Positions 29,540-36,701 of a stretch of DNA of 64,000 nt are shown here, piece by piece. The DNA comes from an uncultured Croceicoccus sp. (GTDB lineage: Bacteria > Pseudomonadota > Alphaproteobacteria > Sphingomonadales > Sphingomonadaceae): NCBI RefSeq assembly GCF_947496385.1, contig NZ_CANMCP010000004.1, forward strand, positions 62,001 to 126,000. The letters run 5' to 3'. Within the stretch, counting starts at the first letter, position 1. The number at the start of each line of letters is the position of its first letter. A program made the position numbers and the translations under genes. A model generated the notes under the pieces. It was not told where the DNA came from, did not search any database, and saw only the letters and a program-made list of their open reading frames with translations.

Positions 29540-30444
29540 AGCCCCGCCGCCCGCAGGCGCGCATAGGCCCGTCGCACATGGGCGCCGCCCGGCCCGTCAT
29601 GGCCCTCGATTGCGAAATTGGTGCGCAGCATGTCGGATACGGGCGCGGCATGATGCGCCGGAGCCGCCATCGGTGTCGGCGTTTGCGCGGAGCGGGCGGG
29701 ATGATCCGCCGCCCATCGCGCCGCCTCCATCCGCCAGGGTTGCCCCGGACCGACGGCAGCGGACGGATCGAACGACGCAAATTGCGGCACGGCGCCGTCG
29801 TCGCGCATCGCGTGCTCCATCTTGCCCCGGATCACGCCCATCACTTCACCGAGCGAGCGGGCCCGGCCGCCATCGTAGAAGATCGCCCGATTGGCACCGG
29901 CCGCCTGCGGCAGCACGGTGGCGGCGGACTGTTCCGGCGCCGTGTTGAGCGCGGTCAGGAAACGCGACGCCCCGCCCGCCCCCAGGAAATGGGCGAGATA
30001 CAGCTCCGCCGAATCCGGCTCCCGCCCCAGCACCGGGGTCAGCGCCGCGCGATTGTCATTGGCAAGCGCACCCGCCATCAGCGCATTGGCCTGCGGATCG
30101 TAGCGCAGCGCCATGATCGCGGCATGCTGCGCAGGGTCGGTGACGACCGCACGCCCACCGCGCATTTCGATCGCGCGCGCGGCGGCGCCATACCCCAGCG
30201 CCTCCCCATGCCGGTCGAGCGTGGCGAGCCAGGTGCTGTCGATGAATTGATAAAGCCCGGTGGCCGAGGATGTCCGCGCGCGGGCGGAGGGATTGAGCCC
30301 CGATTCGATGCGGGCCTGCGCCATCATGAAGTGGAAATCGGTGCCGGTGGCCTGCGCCGCGCCCGCAATGGCGGCGCGGGTGCGATCGGCCGGGGCGCCG
30401 GGCATGGCGACCGGCGATAGCGCGATTGGGTTCTGACCGCTCAT
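29536..30444 (-). CDS. flagellar-locus lytic transglycosylase (SLT domain)
   Basis: A 302-residue protein whose N-terminal ~130 residues form an SLT-type lytic transglycosylase domain: FMMAQARIESGLNPSARARTSSATGLYQFIDSTW, with the catalytic glutamate in the IESGLNP motif, then LALRYDPQANA and ELYLAHFLGAGGA. The rest is low-complexity and helical. Full FlgJ of gammaproteobacteria joins a rod-binding and a glucosaminidase domain; here the rod-binding part is a separate gene (38481), so this enzyme probably opens the peptidoglycan for the rod. No signal peptide is visible, suggesting export through the flagellar route. A 27-nt palindrome covers its ribosome-binding region. Confidence 0.85.
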   Translation of the reverse strand: MSGQNPIALSPVAMPGAPADRTRAAIAGAAQATGTDFHFMMAQARIESGLNPSARARTSSATGLYQFIDSTWLATLDRHGEALGYGAAARAIEMRGGRAVVTDPAQHAAIMALRYDPQANALMAGALANDNRAALTPVLGREPDSAELYLAHFLGAGGASRFLTALNTAPEQSAATVLPQAAGANRAIFYDGGRARSLGEVMGVIRGKMEHAMRDDGAVPQFASFDPSAAVGPGQPWRMEAARWAADHPARSAQTPTPMAAPAHHAAPVSDMLRTNFAIEGHDGPGGAHVRRAYARLRAAGL

Positions 30445-30450
30445 ATGCGA

Positions 30451-30477
30451 AATCCTCGAAGACTGTCTTCGAGGATT
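30451..30477. repeat. perfect 27-nt palindrome over the ribosome-binding region of the transglycosylase gene
   Basis: AATCCTCGAAGAC (30451-30463), a single T, then GTCTTCGAGGATT (30465-30477): 13-bp perfect arms with a one-base centre. On the minus strand the arm nearest the gene contains GAGGA about 9 nt before the ATG at 30444, so a folded transcript would hide the Shine-Dalgarno sequence. It could equally be a dimeric DNA-binding site. The 80-bp gap between the flgN-like gene and this gene holds nothing else recognisable. Confidence 0.85.
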
Positions 30478-30524
30478 GTTTCAGCAAGAGCCGTGCCAGA
30501 TGCGCGCCTGTCCGCGCGAGATTA

Positions 30525-30851
30525 TCAGCGCGGCCGGTAAAGCCCGCTGGTGCCGCCGATCATTTCGAGCCGCATCGCGACATTCGCCGCCAGAAGGTTG
30601 CGGATGCGGCGGTTGACCTCGTTCATCTGGCGCGCCGATTCCGCCAGGCTGCGGCATTCTTCGGGCAGGGTCGCGGGCGTCAGGCGATCCAGCGCACTGC
30701 ACAGCGATTGCTTCTCTTCCGCCGAACCGACCAGACCGTTGAGGTCGAGATCGGCAAGCGCCTGCCGCTCCTTGTGCAGAACGGCAATCATTTGCCGCAA
30801 GGCCGCCTCGGGCCCGTTCGGGCGTGGCGCGGGTTTCACGCGCCTGCTCAT
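30525..30851 (-). CDS. flgN: FlgN-like flagellar export chaperone
   Basis: A 108-residue, mainly helical protein (ALRQMIAVLHKERQALADLDLNGLVGSAEEKQSLCSALDRL ... SARQMNEVNRRIRNLLAANVAMRLEMI) with the helix pattern and EK-Q-L spacing of FlgN, the chaperone of hook-junction proteins FlgK and FlgL. The assignment rests on pattern plus position directly downstream of flgM, where flgN is expected. The start overlaps the flgM stop by four bases. The C-terminal SGLYRPR tail is short. Confidence 0.75.
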   Translation of the reverse strand: MSRRVKPAPRPNGPEAALRQMIAVLHKERQALADLDLNGLVGSAEEKQSLCSALDRLTPATLPEECRSLAESARQMNEVNRRIRNLLAANVAMRLEMIGGTSGLYRPR

Positions 30852-31147
30852 TGCGGGATGCTCAACAAAAGGCGCCCTGCGATCATCGCATCGGCGATCT
30901 TGGCGGGCTGGATCGGGTACGTTCCGTCGCGAAGCGCGTTGCGAATGATCGAAACCCGGTCGGCATCGAAGGGCGCACCAGTCGTCGGGGTCGCGCTGGT
31001 TTCGACGCGAACCGCATCGTTGCGTCCCTGGGGCAGGGACCTTGCCACCTCCGCTTGCGCAGAAACCGATTTCTGGCCCATGTCGCGCGCCGACACCGCA
31101 CCGGTGCGGGCAGAGGAATTGACGGCGGAAATATCGAAGGGTGACAC
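30848..31147 (-). CDS. flgM: anti-sigma-28 factor FlgM
   Basis: FlgM holds FliA inactive until it is exported through the completed hook-basal body. The conserved C-terminal sigma-binding region is clear: FDADRVSIIRNALRDGTYPIQPAKIADAMIAG. The N-terminal half is disordered in character. I set the start at the GTG at 31147 because GGAGA lies 6 bp upstream of it; an upstream in-frame ATG at 31168 lacks any ribosome-binding site. The protein is then 99 residues. It overlaps the flgN-like gene by four bases. Confidence 0.88.
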   Translation of the reverse strand: MSPFDISAVNSSARTGAVSARDMGQKSVSAQAEVARSLPQGRNDAVRVETSATPTTGAPFDADRVSIIRNALRDGTYPIQPAKIADAMIAGRLLLSIPQ

Positions 31148-31235
31148 AAGAGGTCTCCTATGGATCATGCGTTCGTGGTTCAGAACGGCGGCCGGGCGAT
31201 TTTATTAATCGCGCCACCGCCGATTTTTCATAATT

Positions 31236-31748
31236 TCAGGACAGGGCCGGAATGACGAGGGTTCCGGCGCGTTCGACGCGGGCCTGCACCTCTTCGCGCG
31301 AACCGTCCATGCGCACCGTGATCCATTCGCCGGCGGCGCCATTGGCGGTCGCCTCGCCCCCTTGCGACACGGTAAAGCCGCGTCCGCGCACAATCACGGT
31401 CACGCGGTCGCCGCGCTTTACCACCGGGGCGGCGGCGACCTTGGCCGCCGTGGAACGGATCGGATCGACGGCGACGAACACGTGCCACCCGGCATCCGGA
31501 CAGGCCACGCGCACCGTATCCTGCCAGCGGCCATGCCATTCCAAGGCGAGGGGAACGCCGCAGCGCGCCAGTTTCAAACGCCGGTCGACCGGGCCGCGTG
31601 CACCGCGCGGTTCGCCAATGGATGCGCCGGTAAAGCCGGCGACGGCGGCGTCGATCGCCGCGGGGTCAGTGAACGCCTGCGCCAGCGCCGCGCCCGGCGC
31701 GGCCAGCGCCAGCATCGCGGCCAGCATGGCGGCGGTGTGAAATGTCAT
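31236..31748 (-). CDS. flgA: flagellar P-ring assembly chaperone FlgA
   Basis: FlgA is a periplasmic chaperone for the P-ring protein FlgI. The 170-residue precursor has a signal peptide (MLAAMLALAAPGAALAQA) and the SAF-like domain of the family: LKLARCGVPLALEW, VRVACPDAGWHVFVAVDP, PVVKRGDRVTVIVRGRGFTVSQGGEATANGAAGEWITVR, ending in the ARVERAGTLVIP strand. FlgA usually ends with a C-terminal SAF/CBM-like region exactly like this. It is the first gene after the sigma-54 promoter at 31787-31802 and has a short leader of about 28 nt. Confidence 0.93.
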   Translation of the reverse strand: MTFHTAAMLAAMLALAAPGAALAQAFTDPAAIDAAVAGFTGASIGEPRGARGPVDRRLKLARCGVPLALEWHGRWQDTVRVACPDAGWHVFVAVDPIRSTAAKVAAAPVVKRGDRVTVIVRGRGFTVSQGGEATANGAAGEWITVRMDGSREEVQARVERAGTLVIPALS

Positions 31749-31786
31749 GGGTCTGCCTCTTGAAACGCGTGTCATGCGCGATTCAA

Positions 31787-31802
31787 TGCAAGCTATGTGC
31801 CA
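31787..31802 (-). promoter_or_regulatory. sigma-54 promoter of the flgA-flgM-flgN-SLT-flhA-fliA operon
   Basis: On the minus strand the sequence is TGGCACATAGCTTGCA: GG and GC separated by exactly 10 bp, matching TGGCAC-N5-TTGC at every core position. It lies across the end of the motB-like coding region and 39 bp upstream of flgA, giving a start near 31776. Confidence 0.9.
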
Positions 31803-32257
31803 AGCGGCGTATTGAGCGATGCGGCGAGTTCCTTGCTGCCTGTCATGACGGGTTCCGGCAATGCCGCCCCGCGCCGGTCGAACGCGAACACGGCGACCAC
31901 CGCGTCCCCGCTTTCGGGTTCCAGCACGATGCGCGTCGCCAGGCCCCGCGTCGCGGCAATGGCGACGAGCGCCGCCGCCCGCGCCAGTGCGGCATCATAG
32001 CGGCCCTCCCGCGGTCCGCCCCGTATGGTCAGGGTTTCGCGCGTATCCGCCGACCGGCTGTCGAGCCAGCGGGCAAAGCGTTCATCCTCCCCATTGTCGC
32101 GGAAAACGGCGCTCGGCTCGCCCGCGACGGCAGGCTTGGCCAGGGCGACCGCGGCGGGCACGATGTCGCGCGCCGGCACGGCGGATGCCGCGACCAGGAA
32201 CAGGATCATCGCCAGATCGGCGAGCATCACCTGCCAGCTTTTGCCGATGCCGCTCAT
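31793..32257 (-). CDS. MotB/TolR-like single-span membrane protein, putative stator partner
   Basis: A 154-residue protein with one N-terminal membrane segment, VMLADLAMILFLVAASAV, carrying an aspartate (residue 14) at its start, the position of the proton-binding Asp in MotB and ExbD/TolR. The periplasmic remainder has an OmpA-like-looking piece (TLTIRGGPREGRYDAALARAAALVAIAATRG) but no recognisable full peptidoglycan-binding domain. The gene overlaps the MotA/ExbB-like gene by four bases, so the two are made together. A canonical motAB pair is present at 41155-42838, making this a second, unusual pair. Function unknown. Confidence 0.75.
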   Translation of the reverse strand: MSGIGKSWQVMLADLAMILFLVAASAVPARDIVPAAVALAKPAVAGEPSAVFRDNGEDERFARWLDSRSADTRETLTIRGGPREGRYDAALARAAALVAIAATRGLATRIVLEPESGDAVVAVFAFDRRGAALPEPVMTGSKELAASLNTPLGT

Positions 32258-32991
32258 GCCGCCTCGCGCTCCACCGGACGCGTCAGTTCTTCGTGCGGGA
32301 CGGCCTCGGCGAGCTGCTCGCTCAACCAGTGGACCAGCCGGTCGCGATCCTCGTCCTCCCGCTTGCCCCGCCGTTCGATATAGCGGGCGAGCGGCATCAG
32401 CACGAGATGCGCCAGCAGCAGGCCGTAAAGCGTGGTCAGCACCGCGCGCGCCACCGCGCCCGCCATGGCGCCCGCGACATATCCCCCCTGCGGCACCTGC
32501 GCGAGCGCGACGAGCGTGCCGGCCATGCCGAACACAGGCGCAAGCTCCGCCCCCTGCTGCAACACGCGCAAGGCCCCGTTGCGAAGCACGCGCCGCCTGC
32601 GCGCGGAGGCATCGTGCACCGCGCCCAGCGCATCGAGCGAGCGCGTCGTCACCAGCGCGTCGAGCGCCTCCGCCGTTTCGGCATCGTCGCGCGGCAGGTC
32701 GCCGGGGCGATAGAGCCCGTCATGGCGAAGATCCTCCACCGCATGCGCGACCTGCGCGCGCGCATCGTCGTAGGAAAACGCCCGCGCGCGCAGCCCCGCC
32801 AGCGCCCGTCCCGTCGCGGCAAGATCCGCCCGCCCGGACCGCAGCACGGTCGCCAGCAGCGTGCCGCCGATGACGATGGCCGCGCTGCTCCAGTCGAACA
32901 GGGCAAAATCCCCCGGCATCGCGGCGAGCGAGAGCCAGCCGTCCGACGCGGAACCGGGGAGCGATGGATCGGATGGGACGGATGCGGGCAT
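32254..32991 (-). CDS. MotA/TolQ/ExbB-type proton-channel protein
   Basis: A 245-residue protein with three or four membrane segments (about residues 34-50, 150-166 and 176-200). ELAPVFGMAGTLVALAQV and VARAVLTTLYGLLLAHLVLMPLARYIE match the paired prolines and small residues of MotA/TolQ/ExbB channel subunits, and the cytoplasmic loop between lies at 51-149. A MotA-like FAVIIGGTL-type first span (SAAIVIGGTLLATVL) favours MotA over ExbB. It is the first gene of the leftward cluster, divergent from flgB, and overlaps its MotB/TolR-like partner. Confidence 0.82.
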   Translation of the reverse strand: MPASVPSDPSLPGSASDGWLSLAAMPGDFALFDWSSAAIVIGGTLLATVLRSGRADLAATGRALAGLRARAFSYDDARAQVAHAVEDLRHDGLYRPGDLPRDDAETAEALDALVTTRSLDALGAVHDASARRRRVLRNGALRVLQQGAELAPVFGMAGTLVALAQVPQGGYVAGAMAGAVARAVLTTLYGLLLAHLVLMPLARYIERRGKREDEDRDRLVHWLSEQLAEAVPHEELTRPVEREAA

Positions 32992-33069
32992 CGAACGGGG
33001 TTCTCCTTCTCCCCGGCAAGAACGGCAGGACGCTCGCCGTTTTCAGGGCGCGGCGTTCATTTTCCGGAT

Positions 33070-33087
33070 GCGGCAAACGCTTGCCGC
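33070..33087. repeat. inverted repeat GCGGCAA-acgc-TTGCCGC, possible activator site
   Basis: A perfect 7-bp inverted repeat with a 4-bp centre, about 80 bp upstream of the sigma-54 -24 element of flgB and 80 bp upstream of the divergent motA-like start. That is the right distance for an enhancer bound by the FlbD/FleQ-type activator encoded at 44929. The two heptamers recur as separate half-sites at 44772-44778 and 44805-44811 upstream of fliC. The match to a known FlbD site was not checked. Confidence 0.5.
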
Positions 33088-33150
33088 CCCCGCCCCCTGC
33101 CCGCCCGGTACCGCCACGAACGCCCCGCAAATCGGGCGGCGGGGCAAAAC

Positions 33151-33166
33151 TGGCACGCACCTTGCT
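33151..33166 (+). promoter_or_regulatory. sigma-54 promoter of the flgBCDEFGHIJKL operon
   Basis: TGGCACG-CACC-TTGCT, an exact match to the sigma-54 consensus with GG-N10-GC spacing, located 91 bp upstream of flgB. Predicted start near 33177, giving an approximately 80-nt leader. The rest of the 32992-33256 gap holds the inverted repeat at 33070 and no gene. Confidence 0.92.
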
Positions 33167-33256
33167 GATACCCCGGCACAGCCAGTCATACGATCCGGCA
33201 TTCACACGATCAGGGACACGTCCGATGGGCACGAACACACAGAAAGGCATACGCAC

Positions 33257-33604
33257 ATGAGCGAAGGTCTTTTCGGCATTCACGGCGCCGCGCTCGAACT
33301 GCGCTCGCAGCGTCTTGGCATGCTGACCTCCAACATCGCCAATGCCGCGACGCCGGGGTACAAGGCGAAGGACATCGATTTCGCCACCGCCCTCGCCATG
33401 CGCGAAGGGGGGAGCGACACCGGCCGCGCCATTGCCGGCGCCACGCGGTACCGCATTCCGGTGATGCCCTCGCTCGACGGGAACACGGTGGAACTCGCCA
33501 ACGAGCAGATGGCCTTTGCCGAAAATGCGGTCGCCTATTCGGCCACGCTGTCCTTCGTCGAAGGGCGGGTCAACACCGTCAACCGCGCATTGCGAGGCGA
33601 ATGA
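33257..33604 (+). CDS. flgB: flagellar basal-body rod protein FlgB
   Basis: FlgB is the proximal rod subunit. The 115-residue protein carries the conserved rod N-terminus LRSQRLGMLTSNIANAATPGYKAKDIDF and the C-terminal helix [34 protein letters not shown], which is shorter than but matched to the family. The start MSEGLFGIHG follows the sigma-54 promoter by about 90 bp. It overlaps flgC by four bases (ATGA). Confidence 0.95.
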   Translation: MSEGLFGIHGAALELRSQRLGMLTSNIANAATPGYKAKDIDFATALAMREGGSDTGRAIAGATRYRIPVMPSLDGNTVELANEQMAFAENAVAYSATLSFVEGRVNTVNRALRGE

Positions 33605-34008
33605 TGGCCGATAATCTCAACCTGTTTTCCGTCGTTCAACGCGGCATGTCGGCACAGCTCGTGCGCATGAACGCGGCGGCATCCAACCTTGCCAATGCCG
33701 GCGCCGTCGCGGGGAGCGAGCAAGAAGCCTACCGCCCTCTGCGCCCGGTATTCAGCGAAAATCTCGACCGTGCCTCTGGCCTGTCCACCGTGCAGGTCAA
33801 CGGCGTCTACCGCAGCGACGATGCCCCCATCCGCCGTCACGAACCCGGCCACCCGATGGCCGATGAAAACGGCGACGTGTGGGACAGCTCCGTCGATGAG
33901 ACCGCCGAGATGGTCGAGATCATGGAAAGCAGCCGACAGTACCAGAACCTGGTCGAGGCGATGCAGACCGCCAAGCAATTGATGATCGATACGATGAGGA
34001 TGAAATGA
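33601..34008 (+). CDS. flgC: flagellar basal-body rod protein FlgC
   Basis: FlgC is the second proximal rod subunit. The 135-residue protein has [23 protein letters not shown] (rod N-terminal motif), a middle segment with [13 protein letters not shown]-type rod sequences, [45 protein letters not shown] at the C-terminus. It starts at 33601 with a second in-frame ATG right behind. It overlaps flgB and flgD by four bases each. Confidence 0.95.
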   Translation: MMADNLNLFSVVQRGMSAQLVRMNAAASNLANAGAVAGSEQEAYRPLRPVFSENLDRASGLSTVQVNGVYRSDDAPIRRHEPGHPMADENGDVWDSSVDETAEMVEIMESSRQYQNLVEAMQTAKQLMIDTMRMK

Positions 34009-34292
34009 CCGTAACCAGCCTGAACCAGCTGACCGCCGCCAATAATGTCAGCGCGGCGACCACCTCGCCGGCCGGCGGCGGTTTCGCACAGCTTGGCCAT
34101 GCCGATTTCCTGCGCCTGCTCATGACACAGCTGCAGCAGCAGGACCCCACCGATCCCGCCGACAACAAGGACATGCTGGCCCAGATGGCCCAGTTTTCCA
34201 GCCTGGCCGGCACCAATGAAACGAACGAACGCCTGTCCGACATTTCCGACAAGCTGGATGCGCTGATCGCGGCGCAGACCGCGGCGTCCTGA
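34005..34292 (+). CDS. flgD: minimal hook-cap protein FlgD
   Basis: FlgD caps the growing hook and aids FlgE assembly. Only 95 residues are encoded: the conserved N-terminal part [48 protein letters not shown] and a short helical end. The Tudor/FnIII-like C-terminal domain of about 120 residues seen in most FlgD proteins is absent. The gene overlaps flgC by four bases and is followed directly by flgE, so it looks intact rather than truncated; some alphaproteobacterial FlgD proteins are similarly short. Confidence 0.88.
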   Translation: MTVTSLNQLTAANNVSAATTSPAGGGFAQLGHADFLRLLMTQLQQQDPTDPADNKDMLAQMAQFSSLAGTNETNERLSDISDKLDALIAAQTAAS

Positions 34293-34318
34293 CCCTTTTA
34301 CCAACCGGAGAATAACCG

Positions 34319-35134
34319 ATGTCCTTCTACACCTCGCTGAGCGGCCTTCGAAACGCGCAGACCGATCTCGGCGTGATCGCGCACAATATCGCCAACGCCG
34401 AAACGACCGGCTTCAAGAAAAGCGATACCGAGTTTTCCGACCTCGTCGCAGGCGGCCGGAGCGCGGACCCGCGCCTCACCGTCGGCATCGGCGCGCAGGT
34501 CAGCTCGATCAAGCAGAACTTCAAGCTGGGGGCGACCGAACAGACCGGCTCGACCACCGACCTTGCCATCAACGGCGACGGCTTCTTTGCCATTCGCGGC
34601 GCCGAAAACAACAAGACCGCCTTTACCCGCAACGGCGCCTTCGCCGTCGACGGGCAGGGCTTCATGCACGACGGTTTCAACAACCGGCTGCAGCTCTACG
34701 CGGTCGATGCCAACGGCGACGTCATCGACACGACCACCACCATCGACGCCCAAATCCCGCAGGCGAACGGCGCGGGCGCCGAACTATCGGGCATCTCGAT
34801 CGGCAAGAACGGCCTTCTCTCCGCATCCTATGTCGATGGTTCCGTCGAACCGGTTGGCCGCGTCGCACTCGTCAGCTTCATCGCGCCGACGGGCCTGCGC
34901 CAGCTCGGCAATTCGCAGTGGGAATCGACCGGCCTGTCGGGCGATCCGACCTACGGCATGCCGGGCATCGGACGTTACGGCAATGTGCTGTCGGGCGCTC
35001 TGGAACGTTCGAACGTCGACTTGGCCGAGGAAATGGTCGGTCTCATCACCGCGCAGCGTAACTTCCAGGCCAATGCGAAGGCGGTCGATACCGCGACGCA
35101 GCTTTCGCAGACGATCCTCAACCTGCGGAGCTAA
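34319..35134 (+). CDS. flgE: flagellar hook protein FlgE (short form)
   Basis: FlgE builds the hook. The 271-residue protein shows the N-terminal SFYTSLSGLRNAQTDLGVIAHNIANAETTGFKKSDTEF, the D1-type DLAINGDGFFAI motif, and the C-terminal ALERSNVDLAEEMVGLITAQRNFQANAKAVDTATQLSQTILNL. Usual FlgE is about 400 residues or more with D2/D3 domains; here the middle is short (about residues 100-210), suggesting a thin hook. A GGAG ribosome-binding site precedes the start. The order flgD-flgE is normal. Confidence 0.95.
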   Translation: MSFYTSLSGLRNAQTDLGVIAHNIANAETTGFKKSDTEFSDLVAGGRSADPRLTVGIGAQVSSIKQNFKLGATEQTGSTTDLAINGDGFFAIRGAENNKTAFTRNGAFAVDGQGFMHDGFNNRLQLYAVDANGDVIDTTTTIDAQIPQANGAGAELSGISIGKNGLLSASYVDGSVEPVGRVALVSFIAPTGLRQLGNSQWESTGLSGDPTYGMPGIGRYGNVLSGALERSNVDLAEEMVGLITAQRNFQANAKAVDTATQLSQTILNLRS

Positions 35135-35139
35135 GACCC

Positions 35140-35880
35140 ATGGACCGCATGATCTACACCGCGCTCACCGGCATGGATTCGGCCATGGTGCGGCAACGCG
35201 CCGTGGCCAGCAATCTCGCCAATGCGCAGACGCCGGGCTTTCGCGCCGAAACCTTCGCCGTCCAGACCAAGACGCTGAAGGGCCCGGCGCTCGAAGCGCG
35301 CGCGCAGACGCAGGGCACGGTGCGCGGCGCCGACATGACGACGGGCGAGATCGTGCGGACCAGCCAGCCACTCGACGTGGCGGTGTCGGGCGAGGCGCTC
35401 ATCGCCTTGCAGGCCGCCGACGGGGCGGAGGTCTATTCGCGCCGCGGCGATCTGTCCGTGGGCGTGGGCGGCGTGTTGCAGAATGGCGACCGCCGCCCCG
35501 TCATGGGCGAGGCCGGTCCGATCACCGTGCCCCCGGGCCGCATCGTCACGATCAGCGACGACGGCACCGTCCGCGCCGCCGACCCGGCGCAGCCTGAGGA
35601 ACCCCCCGAGGACATCGGCCGCATCAAGCTCGCCAATCCCGTCGGCAGCCGGATCGAGAAGGATATCGACGGGTTCATGCGGGTCGTGGGTGGCGGCGTG
35701 CTGCCGGCCGACCCGACCGCCGAACTGCTGACCGGCGCGCTGGAGCAGAGCAATGTCGATCCCTCGCAAGTGCTCGTCGACATCATCGAGGCGCAGCGCA
35801 GCTTCGATCGCCGGTCCAAACTGTTTTCCACCGCGAGCGAGCTGGACCAGTCCACCGCCCGCCTGATGTCGCTGCGCTGA
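35140..35880 (+). CDS. flgF: flagellar basal-body rod protein FlgF
   Basis: FlgF is a distal rod subunit between the FlgC and FlgG parts. The 246-residue protein has MIYTALTGMDSAMVRQRAVASNLANAQTPGFRAETF (rod N-terminus), a FlgF-type middle (VAVSGEALIALQAADGAEVYSRRGDLSVGVGGVL) and the C-terminus GALEQSNVDPSQVLVDIIEAQRSFDRRSKLFSTASELDQSTARLMSL. It lies 5 bp after flgE and 32 bp before flgG, so it is part of the same operon. Confidence 0.95.
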   Translation: MDRMIYTALTGMDSAMVRQRAVASNLANAQTPGFRAETFAVQTKTLKGPALEARAQTQGTVRGADMTTGEIVRTSQPLDVAVSGEALIALQAADGAEVYSRRGDLSVGVGGVLQNGDRRPVMGEAGPITVPPGRIVTISDDGTVRAADPAQPEEPPEDIGRIKLANPVGSRIEKDIDGFMRVVGGGVLPADPTAELLTGALEQSNVDPSQVLVDIIEAQRSFDRRSKLFSTASELDQSTARLMSLR

Positions 35881-35912
35881 TCCGCGCGCACATTTGCCAA
35901 GGAGTATAATCC

Positions 35913-36701
35913 ATGCCCGTTTCCGCTCTCCACGTCGCCCGCACCGGGCTTGAGGCGCAGGACGCCCGCATGCGCGTCATCGCCAACAACCTCGCCAATA
36001 TCGGCACCACCGGGTTCAAGCGCGACCGCGCCGATTTCGCCACGCTCGCCTATCAGGATGCCCGCGTCGCCGGACAGCAATCGGGCGAGAACACCGCCTA
36101 TGCGGTCGGCATCAATCTCGGCACCGGCGTCGCGATCCAGGGGACCAGCCGGATCAATTCGCAGGGCACGCTCAACGGCACGGGCAACGCACTCGACGTG
36201 GCGCTCAACGGCGATGGCTTCTTTGAAATCGAGATGCCCGACGGCACGACCGGCTACACCCGCGCGGGCAATTTCACCCTGTCGGGCGAGGGGCAGCTCG
36301 TCACCTCGCACGGCTATCCGGTGCAGCCCGGCATCGACATTCCCGAAGGCGCGCAATCCATCTCCATCGCCGAAGACGGCTCGGTCTCCGCAGTGCTCGC
36401 CGACGACGCGGCGCCGGTGCAGCTGGGGCAGATCACCGTCACCAGCTTCGTCAATCCCAACGGATTGCAGGCCATGGGCAACAATTTGCTGCGCGCCACC
36501 GCGGCGAGCGGCGACCCGCAGCAGGGCGTCGCCGGACAGGAAGGCCGCGGCGCCATCCGCCAGGGCATGCTGGAATCGAGCAATGTGAACGTCGTCGAGG
36601 AGCTGGTCGAGATGATCGAGGCGCAGCGGGCCTACGAAATCAATTCCAAGATGGTCAGCGCCGTCGACGAAATGCTGCGCAACGCGAACCAGACGCTGTG
36701 A
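35913..36701 (+). CDS. flgG: flagellar distal rod protein FlgG
   Basis: FlgG forms the distal rod. The 262-residue protein is highly conserved: SALHVARTGLEAQDARMRVIANNLANIGTTGFKRDRADF at the N-terminus, the long QG..SRINSQGTLNGTGNALDVALNGDGFFEIEMPDGTTGYTRAGNF and the C-terminal MLESSNVNVVEELVEMIEAQRAYEINSKMVSAVDEMLRNANQTL. AAGGAGT is present before the ATG. Overlaps flgH by one base (stop A reused as start). Confidence 0.97.
   Translation: MPVSALHVARTGLEAQDARMRVIANNLANIGTTGFKRDRADFATLAYQDARVAGQQSGENTAYAVGINLGTGVAIQGTSRINSQGTLNGTGNALDVALNGDGFFEIEMPDGTTGYTRAGNFTLSGEGQLVTSHGYPVQPGIDIPEGAQSISIAEDGSVSAVLADDAAPVQLGQITVTSFVNPNGLQAMGNNLLRATAASGDPQQGVAGQEGRGAIRQGMLESSNVNVVEELVEMIEAQRAYEINSKMVSAVDEMLRNANQTL

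Noticed and set aside
34005-34292. flgD as a pseudogene or truncated gene
   Set aside because: ATGA coupling to flgC, normal spacing to flgE and an intact conserved N-terminal half suggest a naturally short protein.
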